From NCBI GenBank assembly GCA_023957835.1, contig JAMLGP010000001.1, forward strand, positions 1,977,575-2,041,574: DNA of 64,000 nucleotides, read 5' to 3'. Position 1 is the stretch's first letter; each line of letters starts with the position of its first letter. The DNA is from Homoserinimonas sp. (GTDB taxonomy: Bacteria; Actinomycetota; Actinomycetes; Actinomycetales; Microbacteriaceae). The translations under genes were made by a program, and so were the position numbers. The notes beneath the pieces are model-generated. The model ran no database searches. It had not been told where the DNA came from and saw only the letters and a program-made list of their open reading frames with translations. This document shows, piece after piece, positions 25,443 to 37,447 of this stretch.

Positions 25443-25865
25443 ATGTCCGAGCCTGCACCAGAGCGCCCGACCCCGGATCAATTGACGATTCCCCTGCAGG
25501 AGGTCGAGCCTTCCGATCCGACGGCGGAAACTGTCGCTATCTCCGAGGCCGGCGAAGGCGCAGAACAGAAGTCCCTGCGCCCGCCGCGTGGTTTCTGGCC
25601 GCTCGGGGCGATCTCGGTGGTGTTGGCCGTAATCATGCTCATCCTCGAAGCGGTCGCAATTGTCCTTGCGAACACCCAAAAGCCGGCTCCCGCGACGACT
25701 CTTGCCGTCATCCTGAACTGGGCAACTATCCTGCCTTTGCTCCTCGGAGTGCTCGCGATGATCTTCGGCAAGCAGAGAAAGCTGGGGTTTGCCGGCGTTC
25801 TAATGTCGCTCGTGGCCAATCCGTTCCTGCTGACCCAACTCATGAATCTCTTCAGCAGTCGCTGA
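25443..25865 (+). CDS. Small integral membrane protein, unknown
   Basis: A 140-residue protein with an acidic, Pro/Glu-rich N-terminal tail of about 50 residues, then hydrophobic segments: WPLGAISVVLAVIMLILEAVAIVLA, TLAVILNWATILPLLLGVLAMIF and LGFAGVLMSLVANPFLLTQLM. The ATG at 25443 is preceded by GAGGTGGA. It lies between divergent menC and menB. Many actinobacteria encode such small membrane proteins; no function can be assigned. Confidence 0.7.
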   Translation: MSEPAPERPTPDQLTIPLQEVEPSDPTAETVAISEAGEGAEQKSLRPPRGFWPLGAISVVLAVIMLILEAVAIVLANTQKPAPATTLAVILNWATILPLLLGVLAMIFGKQRKLGFAGVLMSLVANPFLLTQLMNLFSSR

Positions 25866-25886
25866 CTGGAAGAACCGACTGAAAGA

Positions 25887-25892
25887 TAGGCT
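25887..25892 (+). promoter_or_regulatory. -10 element of a leaderless promoter (menB)
   Basis: TAGGCT, six bases, then the menB ATG at 25899. Confidence 0.55.
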
Positions 25893-25898
25893 CGATCC

Positions 25899-26783
25899 AT
25901 GGCAGTGGTCTCGGAACTATTCGACGAAAAGATTTGGAGGCAGGCTCCGGGCTTCGAGGACCTGACCGACGTGACCTACCACCTGGATCAGGCCGGGCAG
26001 GTAGCCAGGATCGCCTTCAATCGTCCGGAAGTGCGAAACGCCTTCCGACCCCAAACCGTGGATGAACTCTTCCGGGCAATGGAGGATTCAAGACAGAATC
26101 CGAAACTAGGCGTCGTCCTTCTGACCGGAAACGGCCCGAGTCCGAAGGATGGCGGCTGGGCGTTCTGCAGCGGCGGCGACCAGAGGGTTCGCGGCTCGAG
26201 CGGTTACGAGTACGGCGACGGCGCCTCGCACGGCAGGCTGCACATTCTCGAGGTGCAAAGGCTCATCAGATTCATGCCGAAAGTCGTGATTGCCGTAGTC
26301 CCCGGCTGGGCTGCCGGCGGCGGACACTCTCTGCACGTGGTTTGCGATCTGACCATCGCCAGCGCCGAGCACGCCAGGTTCAAGCAGACGGATGCCGACG
26401 TCGGCTCCTTCGACGCCGGCTACGGCAGTGCCTACTTCGCCCGTCAAGTCGGACAGAAGTTCGCGCGCGAAGTGTTCTTCCTAGCCGAGGAGTATTCGGC
26501 ACAGCGCGCGCTCGAGGCCGGAGCAGTAAATGCGGCCGTTCGGCACGAGGAGCTTGAGAAGATCGCCTATCGGTGGGCGCAGACCATCCTCACGAAGTCT
26601 CCTACTGCGATCCGAATGCTCAAGTACGCCTTCAACGCGGTGGATGACGGTCTTGTCGGTCAGCAGCTTTTCGCAGGGGAAGCTACGAGGCTCGCCTACG
26701 GAACCGACGAAGCTAAAGAAGGAAAAGACTCATTCCTTCAAAAGCGCGATCCAGACTGGTCGGCTTTCCCCTGGCCGTTCTAG
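25899..26783 (+). CDS. menB: 1,4-Dihydroxy-2-naphthoyl-CoA synthase
   Basis: A 294-residue crotonase-fold enzyme that cyclises o-succinylbenzoyl-CoA. The oxyanion-hole regions are WAFCSGGDQRVRG and GWAAGGGHSLHVVCDLTIAS. The family signature around the active site, DADVGSFDAGYGSAYFARQVGQ, is complete, and the C-terminal RDPDWSAFPWPF is typical. It starts a likely menB-menE-menA run: menE begins 22 bases after its stop and menA six bases after menE. Confidence 0.95.
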   Translation: MAVVSELFDEKIWRQAPGFEDLTDVTYHLDQAGQVARIAFNRPEVRNAFRPQTVDELFRAMEDSRQNPKLGVVLLTGNGPSPKDGGWAFCSGGDQRVRGSSGYEYGDGASHGRLHILEVQRLIRFMPKVVIAVVPGWAAGGGHSLHVVCDLTIASAEHARFKQTDADVGSFDAGYGSAYFARQVGQKFAREVFFLAEEYSAQRALEAGAVNAAVRHEELEKIAYRWAQTILTKSPTAIRMLKYAFNAVDDGLVGQQLFAGEATRLAYGTDEAKEGKDSFLQKRDPDWSAFPWPF

Positions 26784-26805
26784 ATCGCGGCAGGCTGAGC
26801 AGAAG

Positions 26806-27927
26806 ATGCTGAAGCTCGAGGTATTAGCCGACCGGCCCCTGAAGGTCTACTCGGCATTGCAGAAGGCTCTGAGCGGCGAACTCGCGATTGCACCGGTTAA
26901 GAGCGCAATAGAGGCACCTGGATTTCCGGCAGAAGTGGAAGACTCGATCGCCGTAGTAATCGAGTCCAGCGGTTCAACCGGAAGACCCAAGCGGGTTGCC
27001 TTGAGCGCAGAGGCGATCGCTGCCAGCGCTCACTCGAGTGCAAGTGCTCTCGGCGGGCAGGGGCAGTGGCTGCTCGCTCTCCCGGTTAGCTATATAGCGG
27101 GGATCAATGTCCTGGTCAGATCGATAGTTTCCGGAACCGAGCCGGTAATTCAGGAAGGGAACTTCGATCCTCGAGGCTTTCTGGAACTCGTCGATGAACT
27201 GGGCTCGGAGCCGAGGTTCACTTCTCTCGTTCCGAATCAGCTTCAGCGACTTATCGACACCGCCAGGGCCACCGGTACCGCTGACCTCAGCCGCCTCAGG
27301 TCCTTCAATCGGATTCTGGTCGGAGGGCAGTCGGTGCCCTCCGCTCTGCTGGCCGAGGCGGGTGAACTTGGGATTTCGGTCACTAGAACCTATGGGTCAT
27401 CCGAAACCTGCGGGGGCTGCGTCTACGACGGAGTTCCGTTGCCCGGCACCCTCGTGCGACTGAAGGAGGGAAAGTCCGGTGAGATCGAACTTGGCGGCCC
27501 AACTCTCGCAAACGGCTACCTCGACGATCCGGAGCGAACGGCTGATCGATTCCACAGCGAAGCCGGAATCAGGTGGTTCCGTACCGGTGATTCCGGGAGG
27601 CTCGACGACGGTCTGCTTCAGGTGCTGGGCAGAATGGATGACGTGATCATCTCCGGAGGAATCAAGGTGCCGCTCGGGGCCCTGGAACAATTGGTACGGA
27701 GCCTGCCCGGCTTTGAAGACGCGGTCGTAATCGGTGAGTCCAGTGAGCGCTGGGGAGAGGTTCCGGTGGTTTTCACTACCCGTAGCGGGCTGGATCTGAC
27801 GCAATTGCGAAGAGCAGTAGAAGTGCGGCTCGGGCCGGAAGCCAGACCTGAGCGCATCGAAATTCTTGAGTCGATACCCATGCTCGACAGCGGCAAACCA
27901 GACCGGCAAGCCCTGCGCTCTCGCTAG
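26806..27927 (+). CDS. menE: o-Succinylbenzoate-CoA ligase
   Basis: A 373-residue short acyl-CoA synthetase of the ANL superfamily, which activates o-succinylbenzoate with ATP and CoA. The ATP-binding loop is SSGSTGRPKRVALS (about 49-62). RTYGSSETCGG is the adenine-binding segment, FRTGDSGRLDDGLLQVLGRMDDVIISGGIKV is the hinge region, and SGKPDRQAL carries the catalytic Lys. It is shorter than typical ANL enzymes at the N-terminus, as in actinobacterial MenE. The ATG at 26806 was chosen; an upstream extension overlaps menB in another frame. Confidence 0.9.
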   Translation: MLKLEVLADRPLKVYSALQKALSGELAIAPVKSAIEAPGFPAEVEDSIAVVIESSGSTGRPKRVALSAEAIAASAHSSASALGGQGQWLLALPVSYIAGINVLVRSIVSGTEPVIQEGNFDPRGFLELVDELGSEPRFTSLVPNQLQRLIDTARATGTADLSRLRSFNRILVGGQSVPSALLAEAGELGISVTRTYGSSETCGGCVYDGVPLPGTLVRLKEGKSGEIELGGPTLANGYLDDPERTADRFHSEAGIRWFRTGDSGRLDDGLLQVLGRMDDVIISGGIKVPLGALEQLVRSLPGFEDAVVIGESSERWGEVPVVFTTRSGLDLTQLRRAVEVRLGPEARPERIEILESIPMLDSGKPDRQALRSR

Positions 27928-27933
27928 GATTCA

Positions 27934-29010
27934 GTGGTGGCAAGCAATCGATCGAAACAGCAGGGTCTCAATTCGGCGAAGACGAGAGTGAAGTCGGAGC
28001 TGAGGGAACCGGTCAAGCAATCCAGGAAGCAGACGATCGCTCCGACCCCCACTTACGAGAAGAAGAAGCAGGCTACCAGGAAGCGAAAGGGCGGCCGACC
28101 GGGGGGACGATCTCCGGTTCCGGTAGTGAAGAAGGCTGGGCTGGGCGACTGGATTGGCGCGGCCAGGATTCGCACCCTGTCGCTCTCGATTTCACCGGTG
28201 GCGCTGGGCACCGCCGCTGCCTTCGCCGCAGACGGTTTCCACGGCTGGCACTGGGTTCGGGCCCTGCTTTGCCTTGCCGTTGCAGTCGGACTTCAACTCG
28301 CAGTGAACTTCGCCAACGATTACTCGGACGGTGTTCGAGGTACCGATGCCTACCGGGTGGGCCCATCAAGACTCACCGGTTCCGGTGCCGCCAAACCGCG
28401 GACAGTGCTCGCGGTTGCTTTGGTCTTCTTTGCGCTGGCTGCCGCCGCTGGAGTTGCGGTGATTATTCTCAGCGGACACTACTGGCTGTTCGCAGTCGGA
28501 GTGCTTTGCGTGCTCGCCGCCTGGTTCTACACCGGCGGCAAATACCCTTATGGCTACATCGGGCTCGGCGAACTGTTCGTCTTCATCTTCTTTGGAGTGG
28601 TCGCCACCGCAGGAACCACTTTCGTTCAGGTGGGGAGGGTGAATATCGAAAGCTGGGTGGCTGGTGCTGCTGCCGGGATGCTCGCCTGCGCTGTGCTCAT
28701 CACCAACAACCTGCGAGACATCGACCAGGATCGAGCAGCAGGCAAGCGAACTCTTGCGGTGATCTTCGGTTCGCTGACCTCGAGGATCCTCTACACAGTG
28801 CTAGTACTCCTGCCCTTCGTCGCGGTCGGATTCTTCTCACTGTTCTACGTGAAGGCGTATCTGGTCTTTTTCGCACTACTGCTGGCGATTCCGTGCGCCC
28901 TGATTGTGCTTACCTCGAAGACCTCGAAGGAGTTTCTGCTCGCACTCAAGCTAACCAGCCTGCTTGCTCTGATTTACGGAGTGGGACTCGCACTGACTAT
29001 CGCTTTTTAG
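27934..29010 (+). CDS. menA: 1,4-Dihydroxy-2-naphthoate polyprenyltransferase
   Basis: A 358-residue UbiA-family membrane prenyltransferase that joins the polyprenyl chain to dihydroxynaphthoate. The two Asp-rich motifs are NFANDYSDGVRGTD and NNLRDIDQDRAAGKRTLAV. About eight to nine hydrophobic segments follow. The first about 70 residues are an unusual Lys/Arg/Gln-rich, probably disordered cytoplasmic extension. Such extensions occur in some relatives. GTG start at 27934 or 27937. The end overlaps the convergent DUF4229 gene by 14 bases. Confidence 0.92.
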   Translation: MVASNRSKQQGLNSAKTRVKSELREPVKQSRKQTIAPTPTYEKKKQATRKRKGGRPGGRSPVPVVKKAGLGDWIGAARIRTLSLSISPVALGTAAAFAADGFHGWHWVRALLCLAVAVGLQLAVNFANDYSDGVRGTDAYRVGPSRLTGSGAAKPRTVLAVALVFFALAAAAGVAVIILSGHYWLFAVGVLCVLAAWFYTGGKYPYGYIGLGELFVFIFFGVVATAGTTFVQVGRVNIESWVAGAAAGMLACAVLITNNLRDIDQDRAAGKRTLAVIFGSLTSRILYTVLVLLPFVAVGFFSLFYVKAYLVFFALLLAIPCALIVLTSKTSKEFLLALKLTSLLALIYGVGLALTIAF

Positions 29011-29275
29011 CTTCGGACTCTTCGCGATCCAGCACTTCGTTCTCAAGGTCGTTATCGGCATCCTTCTTCGGACTGAGGCGGATTTCCTCGATGGCCTCTG
29101 AGACCTCGCTCCTCTGACGGTGCAGGAACAGGTAGGAGAGGCAAAGTCCGACCACCGTTGCGATCAGCGCGGATGCCCACCACGGAATGCCAAGCAGCAT
29201 GAGCACGACAAAAGGCACTATCAGGAAAGCGAGTCGGAGAATCGTAAAGATCAGGATCTTGCGCCACGGACTCAT
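28997..29275 (-). CDS. DUF4229 small membrane protein
   Basis: A 92-residue protein with two hydrophobic helices (LIFTILRLAFLIVPFVVLMLLGI and WWASALIATVVGLCLSYLFL) and a charged cytoplasmic tail, matching actinobacterial DUF4229. It is regularly found near menaquinone genes in this group, but its role is unknown. ATG at 29275, with its own leaderless-type promoter. Confidence 0.75.
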   Translation of the reverse strand: MSPWRKILIFTILRLAFLIVPFVVLMLLGIPWWASALIATVVGLCLSYLFLHRQRSEVSEAIEEIRLSPKKDADNDLENEVLDREESEAKKR

Positions 29276-29281
29276 GCCTTT

Positions 29282-29287
29282 AGTGTA
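29282..29287 (-). promoter_or_regulatory. -10 element of a leaderless promoter (DUF4229 gene)
   Basis: TACACT on the minus strand, six bases before the ATG at 29275. AAAGG touches the start codon and is too close to act as a ribosome-binding site. Confidence 0.5.
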
Positions 29288-29347
29288 AGTCGACCGGCTG
29301 GCAGCCAGCCGAACGCATCTTCCCAGACAATCCGGCGGCCGCTGGCT

Positions 29348-29353
29348 TAGAAT
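29348..29353 (+). promoter_or_regulatory. -10 element of a leaderless promoter (PLDc_N protein and menD)
   Basis: TAGAAT, six bases, then the ATG at 29360. Divergent from the DUF4229 promoter about 60 bases away. Confidence 0.55.
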
Positions 29354-29359
29354 CTAGTC

Positions 29360-29698
29360 ATGCGGGCTTTCCTGACTCTCGCCGCAGGCGCCCTGATAAT
29401 CGGCTTCTGGGTATACACCGTCGTGGATTGTTCACTGACGGATGCCCGCCGGGCTCGCGGCATTCCAAAGCCGGCCTGGATTCTGGTCGTGATCGTCTTC
29501 AACGTAATCGGCGGCGCTCTCTGGCTGATTATCGGAAAGGACCGTTCGGCTGGCTCGAGCGAGCAAATCCGAGTAACCGCTCCTGAAGATGATCCGACCT
29601 TCATTCGAAAACTCGGAAACGAAATGGATCAGGACGAGAGAATCAGGGAACTCGAGCGCGAAATCGCCGAGCTAGACGAAGACTCTCCCGATAAGTGA
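29360..29698 (+). CDS. PLDc_N-domain small membrane protein
   Basis: A 112-residue protein with two membrane helices (FLTLAAGALIIGFWVYTVVDC and AWILVVIVFNVIGGALWLIIGK) and a charged C-terminal tail with a likely coiled coil (DQDERIRELEREIAELDED). The helical hairpin matches the phospholipase D N-terminal (PLDc_N) domain, which on its own has no catalytic residues. The stop overlaps the menD GTG by four bases, so it is co-translated with menD. Confidence 0.8.
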   Translation: MRAFLTLAAGALIIGFWVYTVVDCSLTDARRARGIPKPAWILVVIVFNVIGGALWLIIGKDRSAGSSEQIRVTAPEDDPTFIRKLGNEMDQDERIRELEREIAELDEDSPDK

Positions 29699-31422
29699 GC
29701 ACCGATTCCGGCGCGACCGAAGTTGCCTTTGGGTTGCTTGGCGAGTTTCTCAGCCATGGAGTCAGGCACTTTGTGGTTAGCCCCGGATCAAGATCGCAGG
29801 CTCTTGCCCTCGCCGCTGCAGAATTTGAACGAGCGGGGCTCGCAACCCTCTCGGTGCGAATCGACGAGCGGAGTTCCGGCTTTCTTGCTCTGGGTTCCGC
29901 AATCGAGTCGGGGCTCCCGGCAGTAGTAATCACAACTTCGGGGACGGCCGTCGCGGAACTGATGCCGAGCGTGCTTGAAGCTCACCACTCCGGAGTGCCG
30001 ATGATTCTGCTGACGGCAGACCGGCCGACCGAGCTGAGGGGAATCGGCGCAAATCAGACCACCGATCAGTTCGGAATCTTCGGCAAGTTCGTTCGAATAG
30101 CCAGAGACGTTTCGGTCCCGGCCAAAGGGGGGCAGGATGCCGCATACCTTCGGTCGCTCGCAGCAGAAGCCGTCGGCGCTGCGGTCGGCAAGTCGGGTAC
30201 ACCAGGACCTATCCAACTGAACCTTGCCTTCAGGGAACCGCTTTCCGGCCCGCACAAAGCGGGGATTCCAGAACGCATCGCACAGGCTGGACTCGGCAAC
30301 GACAGGGTGATTTCTCCGGAGCGGGGACTTCGACTTGAGGTTGCAAAGCTCAACCCTGAAGCCGGCACTGTGGTCATTGCCGGTCACGATGCCGGTGAAG
30401 AGGCCGAGACTGCCGCCCGTGAACTTGGAGCGCCTCTTTTTGCGGAGGTTTCAAGCGGCGCGAGGTTCGGGCCAAACCTCGTTGTTGCCTACCGCGACTT
30501 GCTGCACGAACCCGAACTTCGAAACGGGATCGGGCGGGCGGTTGTGTTCGGACATCCGACTCTGAGCCGCGTCGTGCCGGAACTCCTCGAGAGCGAACAG
30601 GTCGAGGTGATCATCGTTCGAGGCAGAGGAGCAGAAACCTACAACCCGGGGCGGCGGGCAGAGCGGATTGTGGACGCGGTCGAGGCAGTCGGTTCCCCCG
30701 GCGACTGGGCCAAGCCCTGGGTGGGCTCCTGGGTGATTGCGAGCCGCAAGCTGCTTGAAACCGAGTCGAAGCTTGATCTTTCTGCAAGCCGGACCGACGA
30801 CAGCAAACTCGTCGCAGCCTACGGTCAGACCCAGCTCGGCGTATTCCGGGAACCGGTAACCAGGCGGATGCTCGTCGAGTCGGTCTGGCAAAAAACCTGG
30901 CCGCATGACCGGCTAGTCTTCGCCTCATCCCGCCTGATTCGGGAGGCAGATTCGCAAGTGCCGGGCAAGAAGCTCCGGGTCCATTCAAATCGCGGGCTCG
31001 CCGGAATCGATGGAAACAACGCGACGGCCCTTGGCATCGCCATTGCGAGCCAGTCGCAGGTTTCGGCCTCCAGCGGACCGAATGCAGCCAACGGAATGAC
31101 GAGGCTGGTTACCGGTGACCTCGCCTTTCTGCACGATTCGGGTTCGCTGTTTTTCCCGGCAGGCGAGACTCGACCGAGGATTCAGATTGTCGTCGGCAAT
31201 GACGAGGGCGGCAGCCTGTTCGACCTACTCGAAGTCGCCGGAACCGCACAGAAAGAGGCTTTCGATCGGGTGGTCTACGCCGGTCACAAAGTCAAGCTCG
31301 CCGAACTTGCGGCAGCTAACGGCTGGGATTATCGACTTGCGAAGACTCGCGGGGAACTTGATGAAGCGCTAAGCCTCACCGAAGGACAGATCATTATCGA
31401 AGTCCCGCTGGAGCGCGACTAA
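29695..31422 (+). CDS. menD: SEPHCHC synthase
   Basis: A 575-residue ThDP-dependent enzyme that adds 2-oxoglutarate to isochorismate, the first committed step of menaquinone synthesis. VVSPGSRSQALALAA, RIDERSSGFLALG (with the ThDP-activating Glu) and the C-terminal ThDP/Mg site TGDLAFLHDSGSLFF...NDEGGSLF are present. GTG start at 29695 overlapping the previous gene. Its stop overlaps the convergent menF stop by four bases. Confidence 0.93.
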   Translation: MSTDSGATEVAFGLLGEFLSHGVRHFVVSPGSRSQALALAAAEFERAGLATLSVRIDERSSGFLALGSAIESGLPAVVITTSGTAVAELMPSVLEAHHSGVPMILLTADRPTELRGIGANQTTDQFGIFGKFVRIARDVSVPAKGGQDAAYLRSLAAEAVGAAVGKSGTPGPIQLNLAFREPLSGPHKAGIPERIAQAGLGNDRVISPERGLRLEVAKLNPEAGTVVIAGHDAGEEAETAARELGAPLFAEVSSGARFGPNLVVAYRDLLHEPELRNGIGRAVVFGHPTLSRVVPELLESEQVEVIIVRGRGAETYNPGRRAERIVDAVEAVGSPGDWAKPWVGSWVIASRKLLETESKLDLSASRTDDSKLVAAYGQTQLGVFREPVTRRMLVESVWQKTWPHDRLVFASSRLIREADSQVPGKKLRVHSNRGLAGIDGNNATALGIAIASQSQVSASSGPNAANGMTRLVTGDLAFLHDSGSLFFPAGETRPRIQIVVGNDEGGSLFDLLEVAGTAQKEAFDRVVYAGHKVKLAELAAANGWDYRLAKTRGELDEALSLTEGQIIIEVPLERD

Positions 31423-32699
31423 CCGAATACTCCGCCGAGCGCCTCGACTATGGGGCGGAACTTGAGGGAGGTTTCGGCGAGCTCGTTTTCGGGAACCGAT
31501 CCCTCCACGATCCCGGCGCCAGCTATGGCCCTGACCGCGCCATCCGCATCTATTTGGGCGCAACGCAGGGCAATTGCCCATTCGCCGTCGCCGGAGGCGT
31601 CGATCCAGCCGACCGGTCCCGCATACCGTCCACGGTCGAACGGCTCGAGTTCGCGAATCACATCCAGCGCGCTCGCCGTCGGGGACCCCGCAACTGCGGC
31701 CGTTGGATGCAGAGCGGCCGCGAGATCGAGGCTGCTTGAGTTATCGGCGAGCTCCCCAGAGACATCGCTTGCGAGGTGCCATAGGTTTGGCAGCCGAATC
31801 GTGAACGGGGTCTCGCTGGCTCTGACCGCACTGCAGTGCGGCTGCAAGGCAGCGACGACGCTTTGAACCGCGAACTCGTGCTCATCCTGATCTTTTGTCG
31901 AAGTGACGAGGTTCACCGAAGCCTGGGTATCTGCGGAACTGTCGGCCCCCCTCGCGATGCTCCCGGCGAGAACGCGGGCAGAGACCGCTCCCTCCCTGAC
32001 CTGAACCAGGGTCTCCGGGCTGGATCCGAAGAAATCGTCGACCGCAAAGGTCCAGCAGTCCGGGTATCCGTGGGCGAGGGAATCCACCGCGCTTCGCAGC
32101 GAGAAGTCCTCGTCGATCCGACCAAGAAGGTCGCGGGCGAGTACCACCTTCTCCAGTTCGCCATTGCGAATCTTTTCAAGCGCAGTCGAAACCGCGGCGC
32201 GATAACCGTCTTCTGACAGACCGGACTTCTTGAAGTGGAGTCGCTGTGCCTCGACCGAATCGGCCCTGCCTTCGGGAACTCCAGGGGTCTCGATTTCAAT
32301 AGTCGTCATCCAGGCCAGAGAATTCCGCCCGCCGACGATACGGTTCGGGATTATGAGTACGCTCGGAGTCGGCGACTCATCTGCGAAGCTGAAACTGCCA
32401 AAGCCGACAAGGCCGCATCCGGGTTCTTCAAGCTCAAGCTCGGTTCTGCTTTTCGCTGCAAGTTCGCGCCACAAGTTCGATGCTTCGCTGATTCGGTTCG
32501 GTCCGCTGAAGTTGAGCCTTAGGGTCTCGCCGAAGCCGACGATTCCTTCGCCCCTTCGGGTCCAGATCAGCAGTTCTCTGGTCGGCAAGAGGGAGAGCAG
32601 ACTGCCTGGGTCGTCGATTCGTCTGGTGGTGACTTTCAACACGGGCAGTGCGTCGACTGTCGAACCCATTGACGCAGTCGCGGTCGCCGCTTCAATCAC
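31419..32699 (-). CDS. menF: Isochorismate synthase
   Basis: A 426-residue chorismate-binding enzyme that isomerises chorismate to isochorismate. Conserved parts are EKVVLARD (with the Lys that activates water), SPETLVQVREGAVSARVLAGSIARG, HPTAAVAGSPTASALDVIRELEPFDRGRYAGPVGW and GAGIVEGSVPENELAETSLKFRP. These match MenF/EntC rather than anthranilate synthase. It is convergent with menD and divergent from menG. Confidence 0.93.
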   Translation of the reverse strand: MIEAATATASMGSTVDALPVLKVTTRRIDDPGSLLSLLPTRELLIWTRRGEGIVGFGETLRLNFSGPNRISEASNLWRELAAKSRTELELEEPGCGLVGFGSFSFADESPTPSVLIIPNRIVGGRNSLAWMTTIEIETPGVPEGRADSVEAQRLHFKKSGLSEDGYRAAVSTALEKIRNGELEKVVLARDLLGRIDEDFSLRSAVDSLAHGYPDCWTFAVDDFFGSSPETLVQVREGAVSARVLAGSIARGADSSADTQASVNLVTSTKDQDEHEFAVQSVVAALQPHCSAVRASETPFTIRLPNLWHLASDVSGELADNSSSLDLAAALHPTAAVAGSPTASALDVIRELEPFDRGRYAGPVGWIDASGDGEWAIALRCAQIDADGAVRAIAGAGIVEGSVPENELAETSLKFRPIVEALGGVFG

Positions 32700-32771
32700 C
32701 TATCCAGAGTAGCCGCCCTGAGAGCCGCCCACCGGCCCGACCCATTCCGGAAGGCCATCGCCTTCCCCCAA

Positions 32772-32777
32772 TAGACT
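32772..32777 (+). promoter_or_regulatory. -10 element of a leaderless promoter (menG)
   Basis: TAGACT, six bases, then the menG GTG at 32784. This hexamer and spacing are identical to those of the cytochrome maturation operon. Confidence 0.55.
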
Positions 32778-32783
32778 GGACTG

Positions 32784-33521
32784 GTGTCTGGGGCAGATTT
32801 GAGCAAAGAGCCTGAAGTGGTGGCTACCATGTTCGATCACGTTGCGCGCAGATACGACCGGGCAAACACTTTGCTCTCGGCTGGGAACGATGTTCTGTGG
32901 CGCATCCAGACTGTTCGCGCGATCGCCCCGGTCAGGGGAGAGCGGATTCTGGATATCGCCGCCGGTACAGGTACGAGTTCCGCGGCGATCGCAAAGTCTG
33001 GGGCAGAGGTCGTGGCTCTGGACTTTTCTGAAGGGATGATCGAGGAGGGAAAGAAGCGGCATCCGAATCTGGAATTCGTGCAGGGTGACGCTCTGGATCT
33101 GCCGTTCAAGTCGGGATCCTTCGACGCGGTCACGGTCTCATTCGGTCTGCGTAATTTCGAGGATCCGCGAAAGGGTCTCAAGGAAATGCACCGCGTTCTA
33201 AAACCCGGTGGTCGAGTGGTGATCTGCGAGTTCTCGAAGCCCCCGCGGGCGATTCTCAAGGCGAGTTACGGTTTCTATTTGCAGCACGTCATGCCGAAAA
33301 TCGTCGGCCTTGCCGGACTCAACAATGGCGCCTACGGCTATCTCGCCGAATCCATTGACGAGTGGCCGGACCAACTGACGGTTTGCCAGTGGATGAGAGG
33401 GGCGGGCTTCACGAGGGTTGCCTATCGAAATCTCAGCTACGGCATAGTCGCGCTGCATCGCGGGCACAAGCCAGACAGGAAGCCGCGAATCGCCGGACTT
33501 TCGCGAAAGGCGGCGAGTTGA
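32784..33521 (+). CDS. menG: Demethylmenaquinone methyltransferase
   Basis: A 245-residue UbiE/MenG SAM-dependent methyltransferase for the last step of menaquinone synthesis. MFDHVARRYDRANTLLS precedes motif I (ILDIAAGTGTSS). The acidic VALDFSEGM loop and the family signatures VSFGLRNFEDPRKGLKEMHRVLKPGG and GYLAESIDEWPDQ are complete. Its stop codon overlaps the TTG start of the prenyl synthase gene. Confidence 0.95.
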   Translation: MSGADLSKEPEVVATMFDHVARRYDRANTLLSAGNDVLWRIQTVRAIAPVRGERILDIAAGTGTSSAAIAKSGAEVVALDFSEGMIEEGKKRHPNLEFVQGDALDLPFKSGSFDAVTVSFGLRNFEDPRKGLKEMHRVLKPGGRVVICEFSKPPRAILKASYGFYLQHVMPKIVGLAGLNNGAYGYLAESIDEWPDQLTVCQWMRGAGFTRVAYRNLSYGIVALHRGHKPDRKPRIAGLSRKAAS

Positions 33522-34591
33522 GCACCGATCTGGATTCCCGGCAATTGAGACGCCGTCACAAGCTCAAGTCCACCCTCGGACTCGGCGAAACCCTCTTTGC
33601 GTCCGCAGAAGAGCGCAAGTTTGCGCTCGCACTGGAAGACGGTCTGCGACTGGTAGAAGAGGGATTGCGCAAGGAAATGACTTTCGCCGACCCGCTCGCC
33701 GACGTCACTGCACGATACCTGTTTGAGGCAGGCGGAAAGAGAGTACGGCCCGCTCTGGCCCTGCTTACCGCACAACTCGGTCGGGGCAACACCCCCGAAG
33801 TGATCATTGCCGCACAGGCGATGGAAATCACTCACCTCGCCTCCCTCTATCACGACGACGTGATGGACGATGCAGAGGTTCGCCGGGGAGTTCCCAGTGC
33901 CCAGTCGGTCTGGGGGAATTCGGTAGCGATCCTAACCGGGGATCTGCTTTTCGCAAGAGCGGGAAGATTGATTTCCGGACTTGGCGATCGCGCGATCGAG
34001 TTGCAATCTATGACTTTCGAGCGGCTCTGTCTCGGTCAGCTTCACGAGACCATCGGTCCCCGTCCGGAGGACGACCCGATCGAGCACTATCTTCAGGTGC
34101 TTTCAGACAAGACCGGCTCCCTGATCTCAGCGGCCGCCCAAGTAGGGGCTATCTTCTCCGACGCCCCGGTCGAGTATCAGGAGCCGCTGCACGAGTTTGG
34201 TGAGAAAATCGGCGTCGCCTTCCAGCTGATCGATGATGTGCTCGATCTTTCAGGTGAACTTGAGGAGACCGGCAAGACTCCAGGCACCGATCTCAGATCC
34301 GGGGTCGCAACTCTGCCACTGCTTTATCTGCGGCGGCTGGCTCCGGAGGACCCTTCCGCGCAGAAGCTGCTCGATCGCATCGAAAAGGGTATTTACTCTG
34401 AGTCGAAGGACGATCCCGAATTCGAGGCAGCGGTAGTCGATCTGAGGGAACATCAGGTCACGAAGAAAACTCTCGAAGAAGCAAAGCGCTGGGCCCACGA
34501 AGGAGTGGACGCCCTCGAAGCACTGCCGAAAGGACCGGTTCGCAAAGCTCTTACACGCTTTACGGAGACCCTGGTCGAGCGTTCCAGCTAA
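33518..34591 (+). CDS. Polyprenyl diphosphate synthase
   Basis: A 357-residue trans-isoprenyl diphosphate synthase, which would make the menaquinone side chain. GGKRVRPAL binds the substrate; the first Asp-rich motif is HDDVMDDAEVRRG and the second is IDDVLDLSGE. The FQLIDD region supports a long-chain enzyme. I chose the TTG at 33518, which overlaps the menG stop and follows AAAGG. The open frame runs further upstream inside menG. Chain length cannot be read confidently. Confidence 0.9.
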   Translation: MSTDLDSRQLRRRHKLKSTLGLGETLFASAEERKFALALEDGLRLVEEGLRKEMTFADPLADVTARYLFEAGGKRVRPALALLTAQLGRGNTPEVIIAAQAMEITHLASLYHDDVMDDAEVRRGVPSAQSVWGNSVAILTGDLLFARAGRLISGLGDRAIELQSMTFERLCLGQLHETIGPRPEDDPIEHYLQVLSDKTGSLISAAAQVGAIFSDAPVEYQEPLHEFGEKIGVAFQLIDDVLDLSGELEETGKTPGTDLRSGVATLPLLYLRRLAPEDPSAQKLLDRIEKGIYSESKDDPEFEAAVVDLREHQVTKKTLEEAKRWAHEGVDALEALPKGPVRKALTRFTETLVERSS

Positions 34592-34602
34592 GGGGTGGAG
34601 TT

Positions 34603-37415
<2,813 letters not shown>

Positions 37416-37447
37416 TCCGGTATCGAGAGAGGGCCTTGGGAGGCTTT